Positions 8,937 through 17,665 of a stretch of DNA of 64,000 nt are shown here, piece after piece. Source of the stretch: Clostridia bacterium (GTDB lineage: Bacteria > Bacillota > Clostridia > Lachnospirales > Lachnospiraceae); contig CAJTIM010000006.1 in the NCBI GenBank assembly GCA_910576325.1, positions 1 through 64,000 of the forward strand. The letters run 5' to 3'. The notes under the pieces were generated by a model. The model did no database searches and was not told where the DNA came from. It saw nothing but the letters and a program-made list of their open reading frames with translations. Both the position numbers and the translations under genes were made by a program. Within the stretch, counting starts at the first letter, position 1; the number at the start of each line of letters is the position of its first letter.

Positions 8937-9645
8937 ATAAAACCTCCGGAAAATATTTTAACCATGCATGTACACCAAAAGGTTTTTCTTTTGTTTTTTT
9001 ATACATTTCACGTGCCCCTGTCTCCTGCGCAAACTGTCCCGCTTTTTCCACAGGTGCTATTTTTAACATGGATGAATCTTGTTCTCCATAATAAGCAATA
9101 AACCAATCCTCTAATTCATTTGTATAAGACGCTTCTTTTTCATATTTTTCCAGGAATTGAATCATAGCACTTACACGTCGCAAGCTTAATCCACCATTTC
9201 CCACATGGATACGTCTCGGCCTGGAAATTAACCGGAAAAGCTTGTATCCAAAGCAACGCCTCCTATACGCTCTGGCCCGGAAATACCATGGAGCCCCCCA
9301 ATAATCATAATTCTGCTCCAAAAAATAATGTAAATCATTAGAAGTCCCCATTACGAAAACATCTGTCTGACAAATTAAGATATACTCAAACATCTGAAAC
9401 CGCTGATAAAATTCTTTTGTGAGCAGTAATCGGCTATAAGTTTCTGTACTAGCAAACCATGAAGAAGGAAATCGAACTACCTCTAACGTATCTGCTAACG
9501 GATACATAGAAATATCCAAATTACCCCCCGCTAAATACACAATTTCCCTGCCATCCAACTTTTTTATCGTTCTCCAAATGGAATACAGCTCACTCTTTTC
9601 CGGCACCTGATTGTAAATTGGGATTATAATACAAACATCTTTCAT
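8902..9645 (-). CDS. DUF5672 family glycosyltransferase
   Basis: 247 aa from ATG 9645, placed 7 nt after the ABC transporter stop; a longer frame would run back into that gene. It begins with DVCIIIPIYN. ICQTDVFV near residue 105 is a D-x-D-like acidic site, and DYWGAPW with VGNGGLSLRR near residues 130-175 are the hallmarks of DUF5672. That family is thought to have a GT-A fold related to GT2. Substrate unknown. It sits in the middle of cluster A between the flippase and a GT-B transferase. Confidence 0.75.
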   Translation of the reverse strand: MKDVCIIIPIYNQVPEKSELYSIWRTIKKLDGREIVYLAGGNLDISMYPLADTLEVVRFPSSWFASTETYSRLLLTKEFYQRFQMFEYILICQTDVFVMGTSNDLHYFLEQNYDYWGAPWYFRARAYRRRCFGYKLFRLISRPRRIHVGNGGLSLRRVSAMIQFLEKYEKEASYTNELEDWFIAYYGEQDSSMLKIAPVEKAGQFAQETGAREMYKKTKEKPFGVHAWLKYFPEVLFEDEDFEKNQK

Positions 9646-9652
9646 ATTCAAT

Positions 9653-11389
9653 TTATATTGTTGTTTCAACAATCTTTCCTTTCTCAACACGATATACAAT
9701 ATCGCAATTACGAATAGTTTCCAATCTATGGGCAATAATAATCATGGTCTTCTTTCCTTTTAGGAAATCAATCGCTTCCATCACCGCTGCTTCTGTCTCA
9801 TTATCAAGAGCCGAAGTAGCTTCATCAAAAATCAAAATATCTGGTTGGTTATAAAGTGCTCTGGCAATTCCGATTCGTTGACGTTGTCCGCCGGATAAGC
9901 GCACGCCTCGTTCACCTATTTTTGTTTCTAATCCCTCCGGAAGATCTTTTACAAATTCTAAGAGCTGTGCATCCTTCAATGCTTCCCATATCTTCTCATC
10001 TTGTATTTCTGTTTCTTCTTCCCCAAAAGCAACATTTCTGCGGATCGTATCATCCAGCATATAAATCATTTGAGGGATATATCCCACCTTTGACAGCCAT
10101 GTATTATATGCTTTCTCAATATCAATTCCATCAATCAAAACTTTTCCCGTTTGAGGTTTTAGTAATCCCAATATAATATCAACAGCCGTACTTTTACCTG
10201 AACCAGAATGGCCTACAAATCCAACAGAGTGACCAATTGGGATCTTCAAATCAACTTTTTCTAAGACATACACTTCACTTTCAGGATAATGAAAGGATAC
10301 ATTCTGCAACAGAATTTCTTTGGAAAAGATAAGCCCGTTTTCTATTTCATCCTGATATTTGTGGCTTGTACAATCATTTAATTCTCTAATAACAACATCA
10401 AGAGAAGGTTCATAAAACGCTATCTGATTAATATACGTATTCATTCTGTTTGCTGAAGGCATTAGCCTTACTGCCGCCAATGCAAACGCCGACAACTGTT
10501 GCATCATTGTGCTGATACTTCTTCCTGCTAAAAGAAATATAATGATAAGCCCCAGCATCCCCCCAATCATAATTACTTCTATCAACAATCTGGGAACCTG
10601 AGTCATAATATTACTCTTTATTGTCGCATCATTCGCATTCCGCGCATTTTCTTCATAAGCATGAATAAAATGTTCTTCTTTTCCTGCTATTTTTACCTCT
10701 TTTATTCCATTAATCGGCTGCCATAGGCTTCGACTGGATTTTGCAGAATATTGAATTGCCTTCTCTCCCAAAGCATTTAATTTTTTTTTCAAAATTATAT
10801 TATTTAAAAATAATGCCAGTAGAAGTACCCCACCCAGCGTAATTGTTATCGTTGCATCTATACTCATCAGTAAAACAATCAAAAGAACCGCAACAATTGC
10901 TTCAGAAAGCAATTGAAATAATATAACCAGTAGACTGAATGTTGAACCCACATCGCCATTTAAAACTCTGTTAATATCTGCTGTAGAAGCATTCAGGTAA
11001 TATTCATATGGCCGAAATAAATAATTCTCCATAATCTTTTTTGAAATTTTCAACTGATTATTATATACGTATTTATACTGAAAGCGGTATACAAACACTA
11101 AAAACACATTTTTTAACACATAGCATAGAATTGTTGCCAGTAAAATTACTATTAAGAATCCGTTCATAGAATTTAACCGCAAAAAATCATAGATAAACTT
11201 TAGTATTTTGTTATTTAATACCTCTGATGGGCTCATCACGATAGACATAATAGGTATAATCAAAGAGACACTAACTGTTTCTAAAAAACCCTGGATGAAC
11301 ATTAGAAATAATAATGCTACTCCTGTTGCAATTTGATTTTTGTCTAATATCTGCCTATATTTACGAATATAATTCATATCCTTATCCAT
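9653..11389 (-). CDS. PglK-type ABC flippase for lipid-linked glycans
   Basis: 578 aa with fused transmembrane and nucleotide-binding domains, so it works as a homodimer. The N-terminal ~320 residues hold six helices. The ATPase has Walker A GHSGSGKST (~residue 385), signature LSGGQRQR (~490) and Walker B ILIFDEATSALD (~510). The helix-end motif AVRLMPSANR just before the ATPase is very like that of Campylobacter PglK, which flips undecaprenyl-diphosphate heptasaccharide. Here it probably exports the cluster A repeat unit, since no Wzx gene is seen in cluster A. It overlaps the GT11 gene by 16 nt. Confidence 0.85.
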   Translation of the reverse strand: MDKDMNYIRKYRQILDKNQIATGVALLFLMFIQGFLETVSVSLIIPIMSIVMSPSEVLNNKILKFIYDFLRLNSMNGFLIVILLATILCYVLKNVFLVFVYRFQYKYVYNNQLKISKKIMENYLFRPYEYYLNASTADINRVLNGDVGSTFSLLVILFQLLSEAIVAVLLIVLLMSIDATITITLGGVLLLALFLNNIILKKKLNALGEKAIQYSAKSSRSLWQPINGIKEVKIAGKEEHFIHAYEENARNANDATIKSNIMTQVPRLLIEVIMIGGMLGLIIIFLLAGRSISTMMQQLSAFALAAVRLMPSANRMNTYINQIAFYEPSLDVVIRELNDCTSHKYQDEIENGLIFSKEILLQNVSFHYPESEVYVLEKVDLKIPIGHSVGFVGHSGSGKSTAVDIILGLLKPQTGKVLIDGIDIEKAYNTWLSKVGYIPQMIYMLDDTIRRNVAFGEEETEIQDEKIWEALKDAQLLEFVKDLPEGLETKIGERGVRLSGGQRQRIGIARALYNQPDILIFDEATSALDNETEAAVMEAIDFLKGKKTMIIIAHRLETIRNCDIVYRVEKGKIVETTI

Positions 11390-12225
11390 CCCTCACAAAA
11401 AATCCGATTATCTTCCTTACTATTCGTCCACCTTTGCGGAGCAATTACTTGTTTTTCTTTATTTCTTCCCAGCCATGCCCCCCACCAGCTAAAACTGCTA
11501 TTGGCTATAATATGATGTTTACAAAAACTCATTAAATATAAATCCAAATACCCCTGCTCCTCATGATTGCTATCAACAATGCAACAATCCTCCTCGGTAT
11601 AATTCTGCCTTGCCCATTCCGGATCATTTGTAAAAATATAAAATTTAGAATCTGTATACTCTGAACGGAAATAGGACATTGCTTTTTTATAATAATCTGC
11701 TGTACATATGCCGCCAAATATTGCAGAAACATCACTCCATGTATAATCCCCTCTTCTAATATGCATACTGATACTATTGGAAAATTTTATTCTCCTCAAT
11801 ATCTCTCTATTTGCAGGATCTAACACCCTCTCTTTATTATAAAGCATTCGTACCTGCTCTTTTACTCCCTTAAAATATTCTTCACTCTGCCAAAATCCTG
11901 TTATAATCCCTTCCTTTTGTTCTAAAACCTCACCAAGATATTTCTCATCTACTTCTCTAAAAATAGTTTCTTTTTTCCCGAATATCTTTCTTCTTACTTG
12001 GTTAACATACCCTGTCTTTTCGTCCTTATATTGCGAAAGTTCTTCCTGTACTGCATAATCTTTCTCTATATCAAACACCTCTAAGCAAAAGGGTCTGGAT
12101 GCACCTGTCCCATATCGAGAACTTTTATCTATTTTTACAGATCTTCCGCACTCTTTTAGTTGCAGATACAGAGCATATTGAAACATCTGATTTCCTAATC
12201 CACCATTAAATTCAACAATAATCAT
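11374..12225 (-). CDS. GT11 alpha-1,2-fucosyltransferase (copy 1)
   Basis: 283 aa. It begins with FNGGLGNQMFQYALYLQL, the GT11 N-terminus, and has SMHIRRGDY near residue 155, the donor-binding HxRRxDY motif. HHIIANSSFSWWGAWLG near residue 235 completes the family pattern. GT11 enzymes move L-fucose from GDP-fucose to galactose in alpha-1,2 linkage, giving an H-antigen-like end. No GDP-fucose synthesis genes are in the window. The gene lies two genes downstream of a GT6 gene, whose enzymes need such an H acceptor in the ABO system. Confidence 0.9.
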   Translation of the reverse strand: MIIVEFNGGLGNQMFQYALYLQLKECGRSVKIDKSSRYGTGASRPFCLEVFDIEKDYAVQEELSQYKDEKTGYVNQVRRKIFGKKETIFREVDEKYLGEVLEQKEGIITGFWQSEEYFKGVKEQVRMLYNKERVLDPANREILRRIKFSNSISMHIRRGDYTWSDVSAIFGGICTADYYKKAMSYFRSEYTDSKFYIFTNDPEWARQNYTEEDCCIVDSNHEEQGYLDLYLMSFCKHHIIANSSFSWWGAWLGRNKEKQVIAPQRWTNSKEDNRIFCEGWIRI

Positions 12226-13217
12226 ATTTTCATCCTAAATTTGTTATATCGATTCAATACCTGTATTCCTGTTTCTACACCGAACAATTTCATAAGCCAG
12301 ATAATCACTCTTTGTTTTTTTCCTGTAACCCTTTCCCATATTTCTTTATCTAAATGTACTCTTTTCAAAAACTCCTTTTTCCCCTTATTTTGTTGAATCT
12401 TATCTACTAATAAAAAAGCATTAAAATATTCTCTGGCTAAGCTTTCGCATACTGCAAAAACCTGTTTTCTTTCTCCCGATTCTTCTAAAAAATAAAGATA
12501 CCACTTTCTCAACACTTCCAATCTCTGGATCATTTTTTCATAAGACAAAGAATTTGTAAGTGAAGAATCGTTATTTTTCCTGTAATAATAAAAATTGATA
12601 TCATTTGAAATGAGCTTCTCCGCCTTTTCTAGCGCCTGGAACACAAAATCTGTGTCCTCTCCAAATATCCATTTTTCATGAAATACAATTTTGTTTTCGA
12701 TAATAAATTCACGCCTATAAACATTATTCCACGTTGAACTGGGACATCTGTTTTCATCTCGGAAAAAGAATCCTATTTTATCATCTTTAGAAAGCAAATG
12801 ATTAAACGCTTCACTATTATAGTAATGAAGCGTTTCTACCCTATCCGAAAATAAATCATTATGCTGGCTTCCAAAACAAATGTCAGGTTTCATTTCTCCT
12901 ATAGCTTCTGTCAACCTTTTTAAATAACTTCTATCCAAATAATCATCACTGTCTAAAAACAGAATATATTCGCCCTCTGCCCTTTTAATGCCTATATTCC
13001 TGGCCTTTCCCGGGCCAGAATGAAAAGTATTTTCTATCTTGATACGTGAATCCCTCTCTTGAAACTTCTGTATTATGTTAAGAGAATTATCGTCTGACCC
13101 ATCATCAATCATAATCAATTCCAGTGAAGATTCACTTTGTTCCAATACGCTCTCTATACATTCTGTTATATATTGTTCTGAATTATAAACCGGGACTATT
13201 ATTGAATATCTCAACAC
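12222..13217 (-). CDS. GT2 family glycosyltransferase
   Basis: 331 aa, GT-A fold. SIIVPVYNSEQYITECIESVL, IDDGSDDNS and FLDSDDYLD near residue 95 (D-x-D metal site) are standard GT2 motifs. The start overlaps the fucosyltransferase end by 4 nt (ATGA-type coupling). Acceptor and donor cannot be told from sequence. Confidence 0.85.
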   Translation of the reverse strand: MLRYSIIVPVYNSEQYITECIESVLEQSESSLELIMIDDGSDDNSLNIIQKFQERDSRIKIENTFHSGPGKARNIGIKRAEGEYILFLDSDDYLDRSYLKRLTEAIGEMKPDICFGSQHNDLFSDRVETLHYYNSEAFNHLLSKDDKIGFFFRDENRCPSSTWNNVYRREFIIENKIVFHEKWIFGEDTDFVFQALEKAEKLISNDINFYYYRKNNDSSLTNSLSYEKMIQRLEVLRKWYLYFLEESGERKQVFAVCESLAREYFNAFLLVDKIQQNKGKKEFLKRVHLDKEIWERVTGKKQRVIIWLMKLFGVETGIQVLNRYNKFRMKI

Positions 13218-13221
13218 TTTT

Positions 13222-14025
13222 TCATCTCTTTCTTAACAACTTACTTGCAGCTCTGCGAACAAATGTCATTCCGTAGGATTGAATCAACTTTAAAAGCGAC
13301 TTTTTGTTATGCTTTAATTTATCTACATCAAAATATCGGCTCTTGTCCAACAAAAGAATCTTACGGGGATATGGAATATCATAATTCTCTGGATAACAAT
13401 ACGATGGTTCCAATACCCTGACATCATTTCTTTCTAAAATATATTTATTTAAATGTGACTCATCATGATATCGAGCTATTATGCCCTTTTGAAAATCTGT
13501 ATCTATAGCCTTTTCCAAATCATTGATTAGTCTTATATAATCTTTTGCCCTTCCTCCATTTACACCTCCGCATACATAATACTCTCCTTTATTATAGGGA
13601 ATATATGCCTTACTTTTCCTGTTTCGCTCATAAGTATAAAAAAGCCTTATATCATTAACCCATCCTGGATGCTTCACTACTACAAGATTCTGATTTTCCC
13701 TTGGTAAAAACTCATCTTCTGTTATAACTTCCTGACAAATCAAATTAGAATTAAAAAAATATATATAATCAAAAGCAGATAATTTTTCCTCAATCTTTCT
13801 GAAAATCTGAAAACGTTTCAGAGTATTTCCCGGCCATCCCAAATTTTTTTGATTAACTTTATGGACATTTTTATAATCTTGTGCATATAAATCCATCGCG
13901 TCTGTAAACACAAAATAATCTTTCCAGGATTTGGGCAAAAAATATTTTTGAAAAGAATCATAAAATTCTTTCCAAAAAATAACATAATCGCCTGTGCATA
14001 TATAAAGCACTGCTATCTTATACAT
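13222..14025 (-). CDS. GT6 family (ABO blood-group-like) glycosyltransferase
   Basis: 267 aa. It matches the GT6 pattern along its length: IAVLYICTGDY at the start, FFNSNLI near residue 92, VVKHPGW near residue 115, YYVCGGVNGG near residue 150, ARYHDESHLNKYI near residue 185, and LEPSYCYPENY near residue 205. The FNSN site is N-x-N in place of the D-x-D of vertebrate ABO enzymes, which is the known hallmark of bacterial GT6 proteins that work without a metal. GT6 enzymes add alpha-1,3-linked Gal or GalNAc to a fucosylated galactose. With a GT11 gene nearby, a blood-group A- or B-like epitope is a reasonable guess. Confidence 0.85.
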   Translation of the reverse strand: MYKIAVLYICTGDYVIFWKEFYDSFQKYFLPKSWKDYFVFTDAMDLYAQDYKNVHKVNQKNLGWPGNTLKRFQIFRKIEEKLSAFDYIYFFNSNLICQEVITEDEFLPRENQNLVVVKHPGWVNDIRLFYTYERNRKSKAYIPYNKGEYYVCGGVNGGRAKDYIRLINDLEKAIDTDFQKGIIARYHDESHLNKYILERNDVRVLEPSYCYPENYDIPYPRKILLLDKSRYFDVDKLKHNKKSLLKLIQSYGMTFVRRAASKLLRKR

Positions 14026-14043
14026 GTATCCTCCCTGTTTTGC

Positions 14044-15105
14044 CTAATCCAGCCATTTTTCAATTTCTCTGACAACTCTTTCCCCGCCTTTTCCATCTAC
14101 CAAAAGCTGCAATTGAATAGCAAGCATTTTACGGATATGGAATACTTCCAGATATTCCATATAATCTATTAATCTCTCTTCACGCAATTCTTGATAACTG
14201 CCTATATATTGAATTAATCCCCTTTTTTTCAATGCCTGTATTTGCGGCTGTTGGTTCTCTGCATAAGAAAAAACAATCATAGGTATGCCACATGATGCCA
14301 GTTCATATAAAGTGCTGCCTCCTGCTGTTACTGCAATGTCGCATTTCAACATGATATCCGCCATATTAACTGGCTGCTCGTATAATAAAACTGATGTGTG
14401 ATCTTTAATTATAGGATCTTTCCAGATTGCCTTGTCAAAACCGCCACCAATTATCACATGATATCGTAAATTCGAAAATATATCATTGTTTATAAAAAAT
14501 TTAATTATTTTCCCGGTTACATTATAAGGATCTGAATTTCCTGTAGAAATAAAAACATCCTTTATACATTCTCTTACCTGCTTTTTCGGAATTCTGCGAA
14601 ATTCTCTCCTTACTAAATTATAATTTAATCCTAATAGCTTTTTTGCTGAATCAGTATGCCCATACTGCATCTCTTCTGCTCCTGCACTTCCATTGATCAA
14701 AATATCCACCGGATACGGAAATGCATTGATATCATCAATATAAGCTAGGCAACGGGTCTTAACTTTCAAATTTTCAAAAAAGCCATAGGTAACATTATAG
14801 CTGTCAACAATTATAACATCCTGTGTTTCCTGTATACTGTTCATAATCTCTTTTATATCTGTAAACAGTTCTCCCGCAGTTCCATAATGAAAAGTATCTG
14901 CTCTTTGAGAAGCAATTCCATCTGCATTTTTATAACCTGTTACCTCAAACCCCTTCTGCCTAATTTTTTCTGCACCCTGCATATATTTGCTGTAAAAGCA
15001 TACTTTATGCCCGATGTCCCGAAAGGCTTCTGCCAAGGCCAAGCAGCGCATAACATGTCCCATTCCGATACATGTGTCACCATGTGCAATTATATAAACA
15101 TTCAT
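14044..15105 (-). CDS. pseG: PseG, UDP-sugar hydrolase of pseudaminic acid synthesis
   Basis: 353 aa. DTCIGMGHVMRCLALAEAF at the start is the glycine/His motif of PseG, a GT-B-fold enzyme that removes UDP from UDP-2,4-diacetamido-2,4,6-trideoxy-L-altrose. IIVDSYNVTY and CDIAVTAGGSTLYELASCG are further family marks. It overlaps the formyltransferase-like gene by 4 nt and is the last pse gene in the cassette. Confidence 0.9.
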   Translation of the reverse strand: MNVYIIAHGDTCIGMGHVMRCLALAEAFRDIGHKVCFYSKYMQGAEKIRQKGFEVTGYKNADGIASQRADTFHYGTAGELFTDIKEIMNSIQETQDVIIVDSYNVTYGFFENLKVKTRCLAYIDDINAFPYPVDILINGSAGAEEMQYGHTDSAKKLLGLNYNLVRREFRRIPKKQVRECIKDVFISTGNSDPYNVTGKIIKFFINNDIFSNLRYHVIIGGGFDKAIWKDPIIKDHTSVLLYEQPVNMADIMLKCDIAVTAGGSTLYELASCGIPMIVFSYAENQQPQIQALKKRGLIQYIGSYQELREERLIDYMEYLEVFHIRKMLAIQLQLLVDGKGGERVVREIEKWLD

Positions 15106-15683
15106 TTTTTTCTTTCTAACCGTTTCTTAAACATATCTAAAGACATGTCATAAGTTTCTATTATGTCTTTAACTGTCATCCCATCCTTTAAAGAATGGTA
15201 TGTCCCCTTACTCAAAGGGATCTTTTTCATCTGAGGCCAGTCTTTATAATAAATAAATGCCTCTTTAAATAATTCTTTTGCCGCCTTATCAAGCTCTTCA
15301 TAGCTGCTCCGCAATGTTTCCCCCGGCCTTTTCCCTACCAGCTTCTGTGCTATAATGCTGCCTTTGTCCAAGGAAGTATCCATATAGTGCAGTGTCACCC
15401 CTCTTGGCGTATCATCCACAATACTCCAGATATTTGGATCTGCCCCGCGGTTCCATGGCAGATAGGCATTATGAATATTAACTACATTTTGGTTTAATAA
15501 CAGTAAAATCTCTTCTGTTAAAATATATCTGTACGTATAGCTGACCGCTAAATCAAATTTTTGCTCCCTGCACCATTGCGCCTTTAATTTTTCTGAACTG
15601 CAAATAGTTTCATGACCTTGTTCTTTTATCCATTCAAAGAGCTCGGCTGCACACTCATTGTTATACAAACAAAGAATTTTCAT
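15102..15683 (-). CDS. Formyltransferase-like protein 2 (sugar N-formyltransferase candidate)
   Basis: 193 aa. VVNIHNAYLPWNRGADPNIWS near residue 88 holds the Asn, His and, further on, Asp positions of the methionyl-tRNA formyltransferase catalytic fold, but the protein is too short for Fmt and lacks its C-terminal domain. VTLHYMDTSLDKGSIIAQ continues the fold. In this cassette it probably transfers a formyl group from N10-formyl-tetrahydrofolate to an amino sugar, as sugar N-formyltransferases do. It overlaps genes on both sides by 4 nt. Confidence 0.65.
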   Translation of the reverse strand: MKILCLYNNECAAELFEWIKEQGHETICSSEKLKAQWCREQKFDLAVSYTYRYILTEEILLLLNQNVVNIHNAYLPWNRGADPNIWSIVDDTPRGVTLHYMDTSLDKGSIIAQKLVGKRPGETLRSSYEELDKAAKELFKEAFIYYKDWPQMKKIPLSKGTYHSLKDGMTVKDIIETYDMSLDMFKKRLERKK

Positions 15684-16453
15684 GCCGCCACCTGGTGCAT
15701 GGCTGCGCCAGAGATATTGCTCTTTATTTTATTTGTCCAATACCCCCCCCCCGGAATCTGCTCTATTTCTCCTACTACCTCTCGCAAAAGTTCGAAGGCC
15801 TCGGCGAAAGCAAATCCCACATTTGAGCCTCTGTATTTTCCCAAAGCCCGAAGCGCCTCCGCGCTTCTTGGATGTGGTGATTTTGCACTTTCACTTCTAT
15901 AGCAGGCCATCCCTCTAATCTTCGCTTCCAGTGTCCCGCTTACATCAAAAAACACATTGGGTCTGAACGGCTCCATATACCGAAAATTCCATTCTGTGGA
16001 GGATGGTGTCTCAAATGCATAAATCCGCTTAACTCGATATGCTCCCACAGGCCTGCAAGCTGTTAAAACTGCTTCACAGGTTTTTTGATGATCAACATTC
16101 AGATCTCCATGATGATGTGTAAAAACTGTATCCGGCTTATATTTTTGGATATAACCCTCCACTGTCTTTACAAGCTCCAACAAATCCACTTCGTCCATAC
16201 GGTTATCCGGAAAGCCACAAAATTCAATGCTTTTATAGCCCGCTTCCCTAGACGCTGCAAAAGCATCTTGCTGCAATTGTATTAGCTCATTTTTCCCAGT
16301 TTCATTCCGGTTACTTTTCCGTGAAGTCAGACCTTCTGCCAGGATCAGCGCACGAGCACATATCCCTTTATCTGCTAATAAACGAATTGTTCCACCAACA
16401 CCCAGCAATTCATCGTCCGGATGAGCCGCAACAACAAGAACATTTTCCATCAC
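15680..16453 (-). CDS. PIG-L family N-deacetylase with a poly-G tract near its C-terminus
   Basis: 257 aa. VVAAHPDDELLGVGGTIRLLA at the start is the zinc-binding AHPDDE motif of PIG-L/LmbE deacetylases, and HHHGDLNVDHQ near residue 118 supplies further ligands. It would remove an N-acetyl group from a sugar. A run of ten G (15743-15752) encodes Pro-Gly-Gly-Gly near residue 236, after the catalytic domain. With G9 or G11 the frame ends within a few codons, and the 4-nt overlap with the downstream start would be lost. So the tract may tune the C-terminus and coupling rather than the active site. Its place between two formyltransferase-like genes suggests a deacetylate-then-formylate swap. Confidence 0.75.
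   Translation of the reverse strand: MMENVLVVAAHPDDELLGVGGTIRLLADKGICARALILAEGLTSRKSNRNETGKNELIQLQQDAFAASREAGYKSIEFCGFPDNRMDEVDLLELVKTVEGYIQKYKPDTVFTHHHGDLNVDHQKTCEAVLTACRPVGAYRVKRIYAFETPSSTEWNFRYMEPFRPNVFFDVSGTLEAKIRGMACYRSESAKSPHPRSAEALRALGKYRGSNVGFAFAEAFELLREVVGEIEQIPGGGYWTNKIKSNISGAAMHQVAA
15743..15752 (-). repeat. Homopolymer tract G10 (contingency-type)
   Basis: Ten consecutive G on the coding strand inside the deacetylase gene. In an AT-rich genome such a run is rare and prone to slipped-strand change. The present length keeps the frame open to the 4-nt overlap with the next gene. Confidence 0.7.
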
Positions 16454-17139
16454 TTTCCCCTCCTGAACTCTGCCTCTGCATATACCACATCATCTATCAG
16501 CCTTGCATTTCTGTAATATACTTTTCTGCTTTGGCATTTTGTATATGCAGGCGGATACCCCTCTCCATCCAGCATCCGTATATAATCATATATCTGTCTT
16601 TGTGATAACCCTTCTGGTATCTCGCTTTCTTCAGGGCGCCTGCGTGGAAATACAACTGCCTGTCCCTGCTGCGGCTTTAATGTAATATTTCCTGTAATAA
16701 ATTGTGGAATCATCCTGCTAAATATCGCCTCGGATATTTTTTCGAGAATTTCATCCGCATTTCCTATACTTATATCTATGGGTTCTTTAAAATATATATC
16801 CCCTGTATCCAATCCGCCATCAACCTTGATAGCAGTTATTTTTGTGCGATAAATTCCCCGTACAATCAGATTCTGCAGTGGGCTTCCACCTCTTCCAAAA
16901 GGTAAATCCGTCATATGAAAAACCACACAGTTAAAATGTTCATAAACCTCTTCTGGTATTATCCATGACCAATGCGGAAAAAAAATAAATTCCGGCTTGA
17001 TATCGGAAAGATTTTTATATATTAATTCTTCTTTCTTAGTCACTATCCGGAAATTATGATTCGGAAATTGTTCTTCCAATTTCCTACAGTTATCCATATT
17101 CCATGATTTTATCGTTGCAATTATATAATTTGCCATCAA
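16450..17139 (-). CDS. Formyltransferase-like protein 1
   Basis: 229 aa. CVVFHMTDLPFGRGGSPLQN near residue 92 matches the formyltransferase core, where Asn-x-His becomes Val-Phe-His here and the fold is kept; IKVDGGLDTGDIYFKEPI follows with the Asp position. The C-terminal 60 residues (RRRPEESEIPE, YDYIRMLDGEGYPPAY) recall the C-domain of Fmt-like sugar enzymes. A second formyltransferase-like gene follows two genes later, so the two may act on different amino groups, or one may be structural. The Asn replacement leaves activity uncertain. Confidence 0.65.
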   Translation of the reverse strand: MMANYIIATIKSWNMDNCRKLEEQFPNHNFRIVTKKEELIYKNLSDIKPEFIFFPHWSWIIPEEVYEHFNCVVFHMTDLPFGRGGSPLQNLIVRGIYRTKITAIKVDGGLDTGDIYFKEPIDISIGNADEILEKISEAIFSRMIPQFITGNITLKPQQGQAVVFPRRRPEESEIPEGLSQRQIYDYIRMLDGEGYPPAYTKCQSRKVYYRNARLIDDVVYAEAEFRRGK

Positions 17140-17163
17140 TTCTTCTCCAAATTCAGTTCAGCA

Positions 17164-17640
17164 CTAAATGTGATAACCTTCCGATCTGCATTTTGTCATA
17201 TCATACTCATACTGGCTATATGTTTCGGAAAACCCATTTTTTCTAAAACAACATATGGATGCTGCATTAGATGTTTTCACTTTTGCCACCAGTTTTCTTA
17301 TTGAAGTATATTCGTTAGAGACTATTTTCTGAAGAAGATGTATGAGTTCTTTTCCATACCCCATACCCCGCTTTTCAGATGCTATACTATAATCTATCTC
17401 GGCTTCATCCATATGAATAGACAGCCTTGCCTGACCAATCGGCTCGCTTCCTGAATACATAATAAATTGCATCTGTTTACTATCATCCAAAAGCTCTTTA
17501 AACCATTTTTTATGTTCCTCATAAGAAATCTGTTCCGTATTAAAAGCATTCTGCCTTACAAGCTCATTATTCGCCCATTCAAACAGCATATCCAAATCTG
17601 TCATATCTGCTTTTCTTAGAAAAAGTTTTTGTTTCGGCAT
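17164..17640 (-). CDS. pseH: PseH, GNAT N-acetyltransferase of pseudaminic acid synthesis
   Basis: 158 aa GNAT fold. LRKADMTDLDMLFEWANNELVR at the start is the usual PseH/RimJ-like opening, and IASEKRGMGYGKELIHLL near residue 88 is the acetyl-CoA pyrophosphate loop (R-G-x-G-x-G/A). PseH acetylates the C4 amino group of UDP-4-amino-4,6-dideoxy-AltNAc. It lies next to pseI. Confidence 0.88.
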   Translation of the reverse strand: MPKQKLFLRKADMTDLDMLFEWANNELVRQNAFNTEQISYEEHKKWFKELLDDSKQMQFIMYSGSEPIGQARLSIHMDEAEIDYSIASEKRGMGYGKELIHLLQKIVSNEYTSIRKLVAKVKTSNAASICCFRKNGFSETYSQYEYDMTKCRSEGYHI

Positions 17641-17665
17641 TTTAACCTTATTCCCCCAACCGTTT

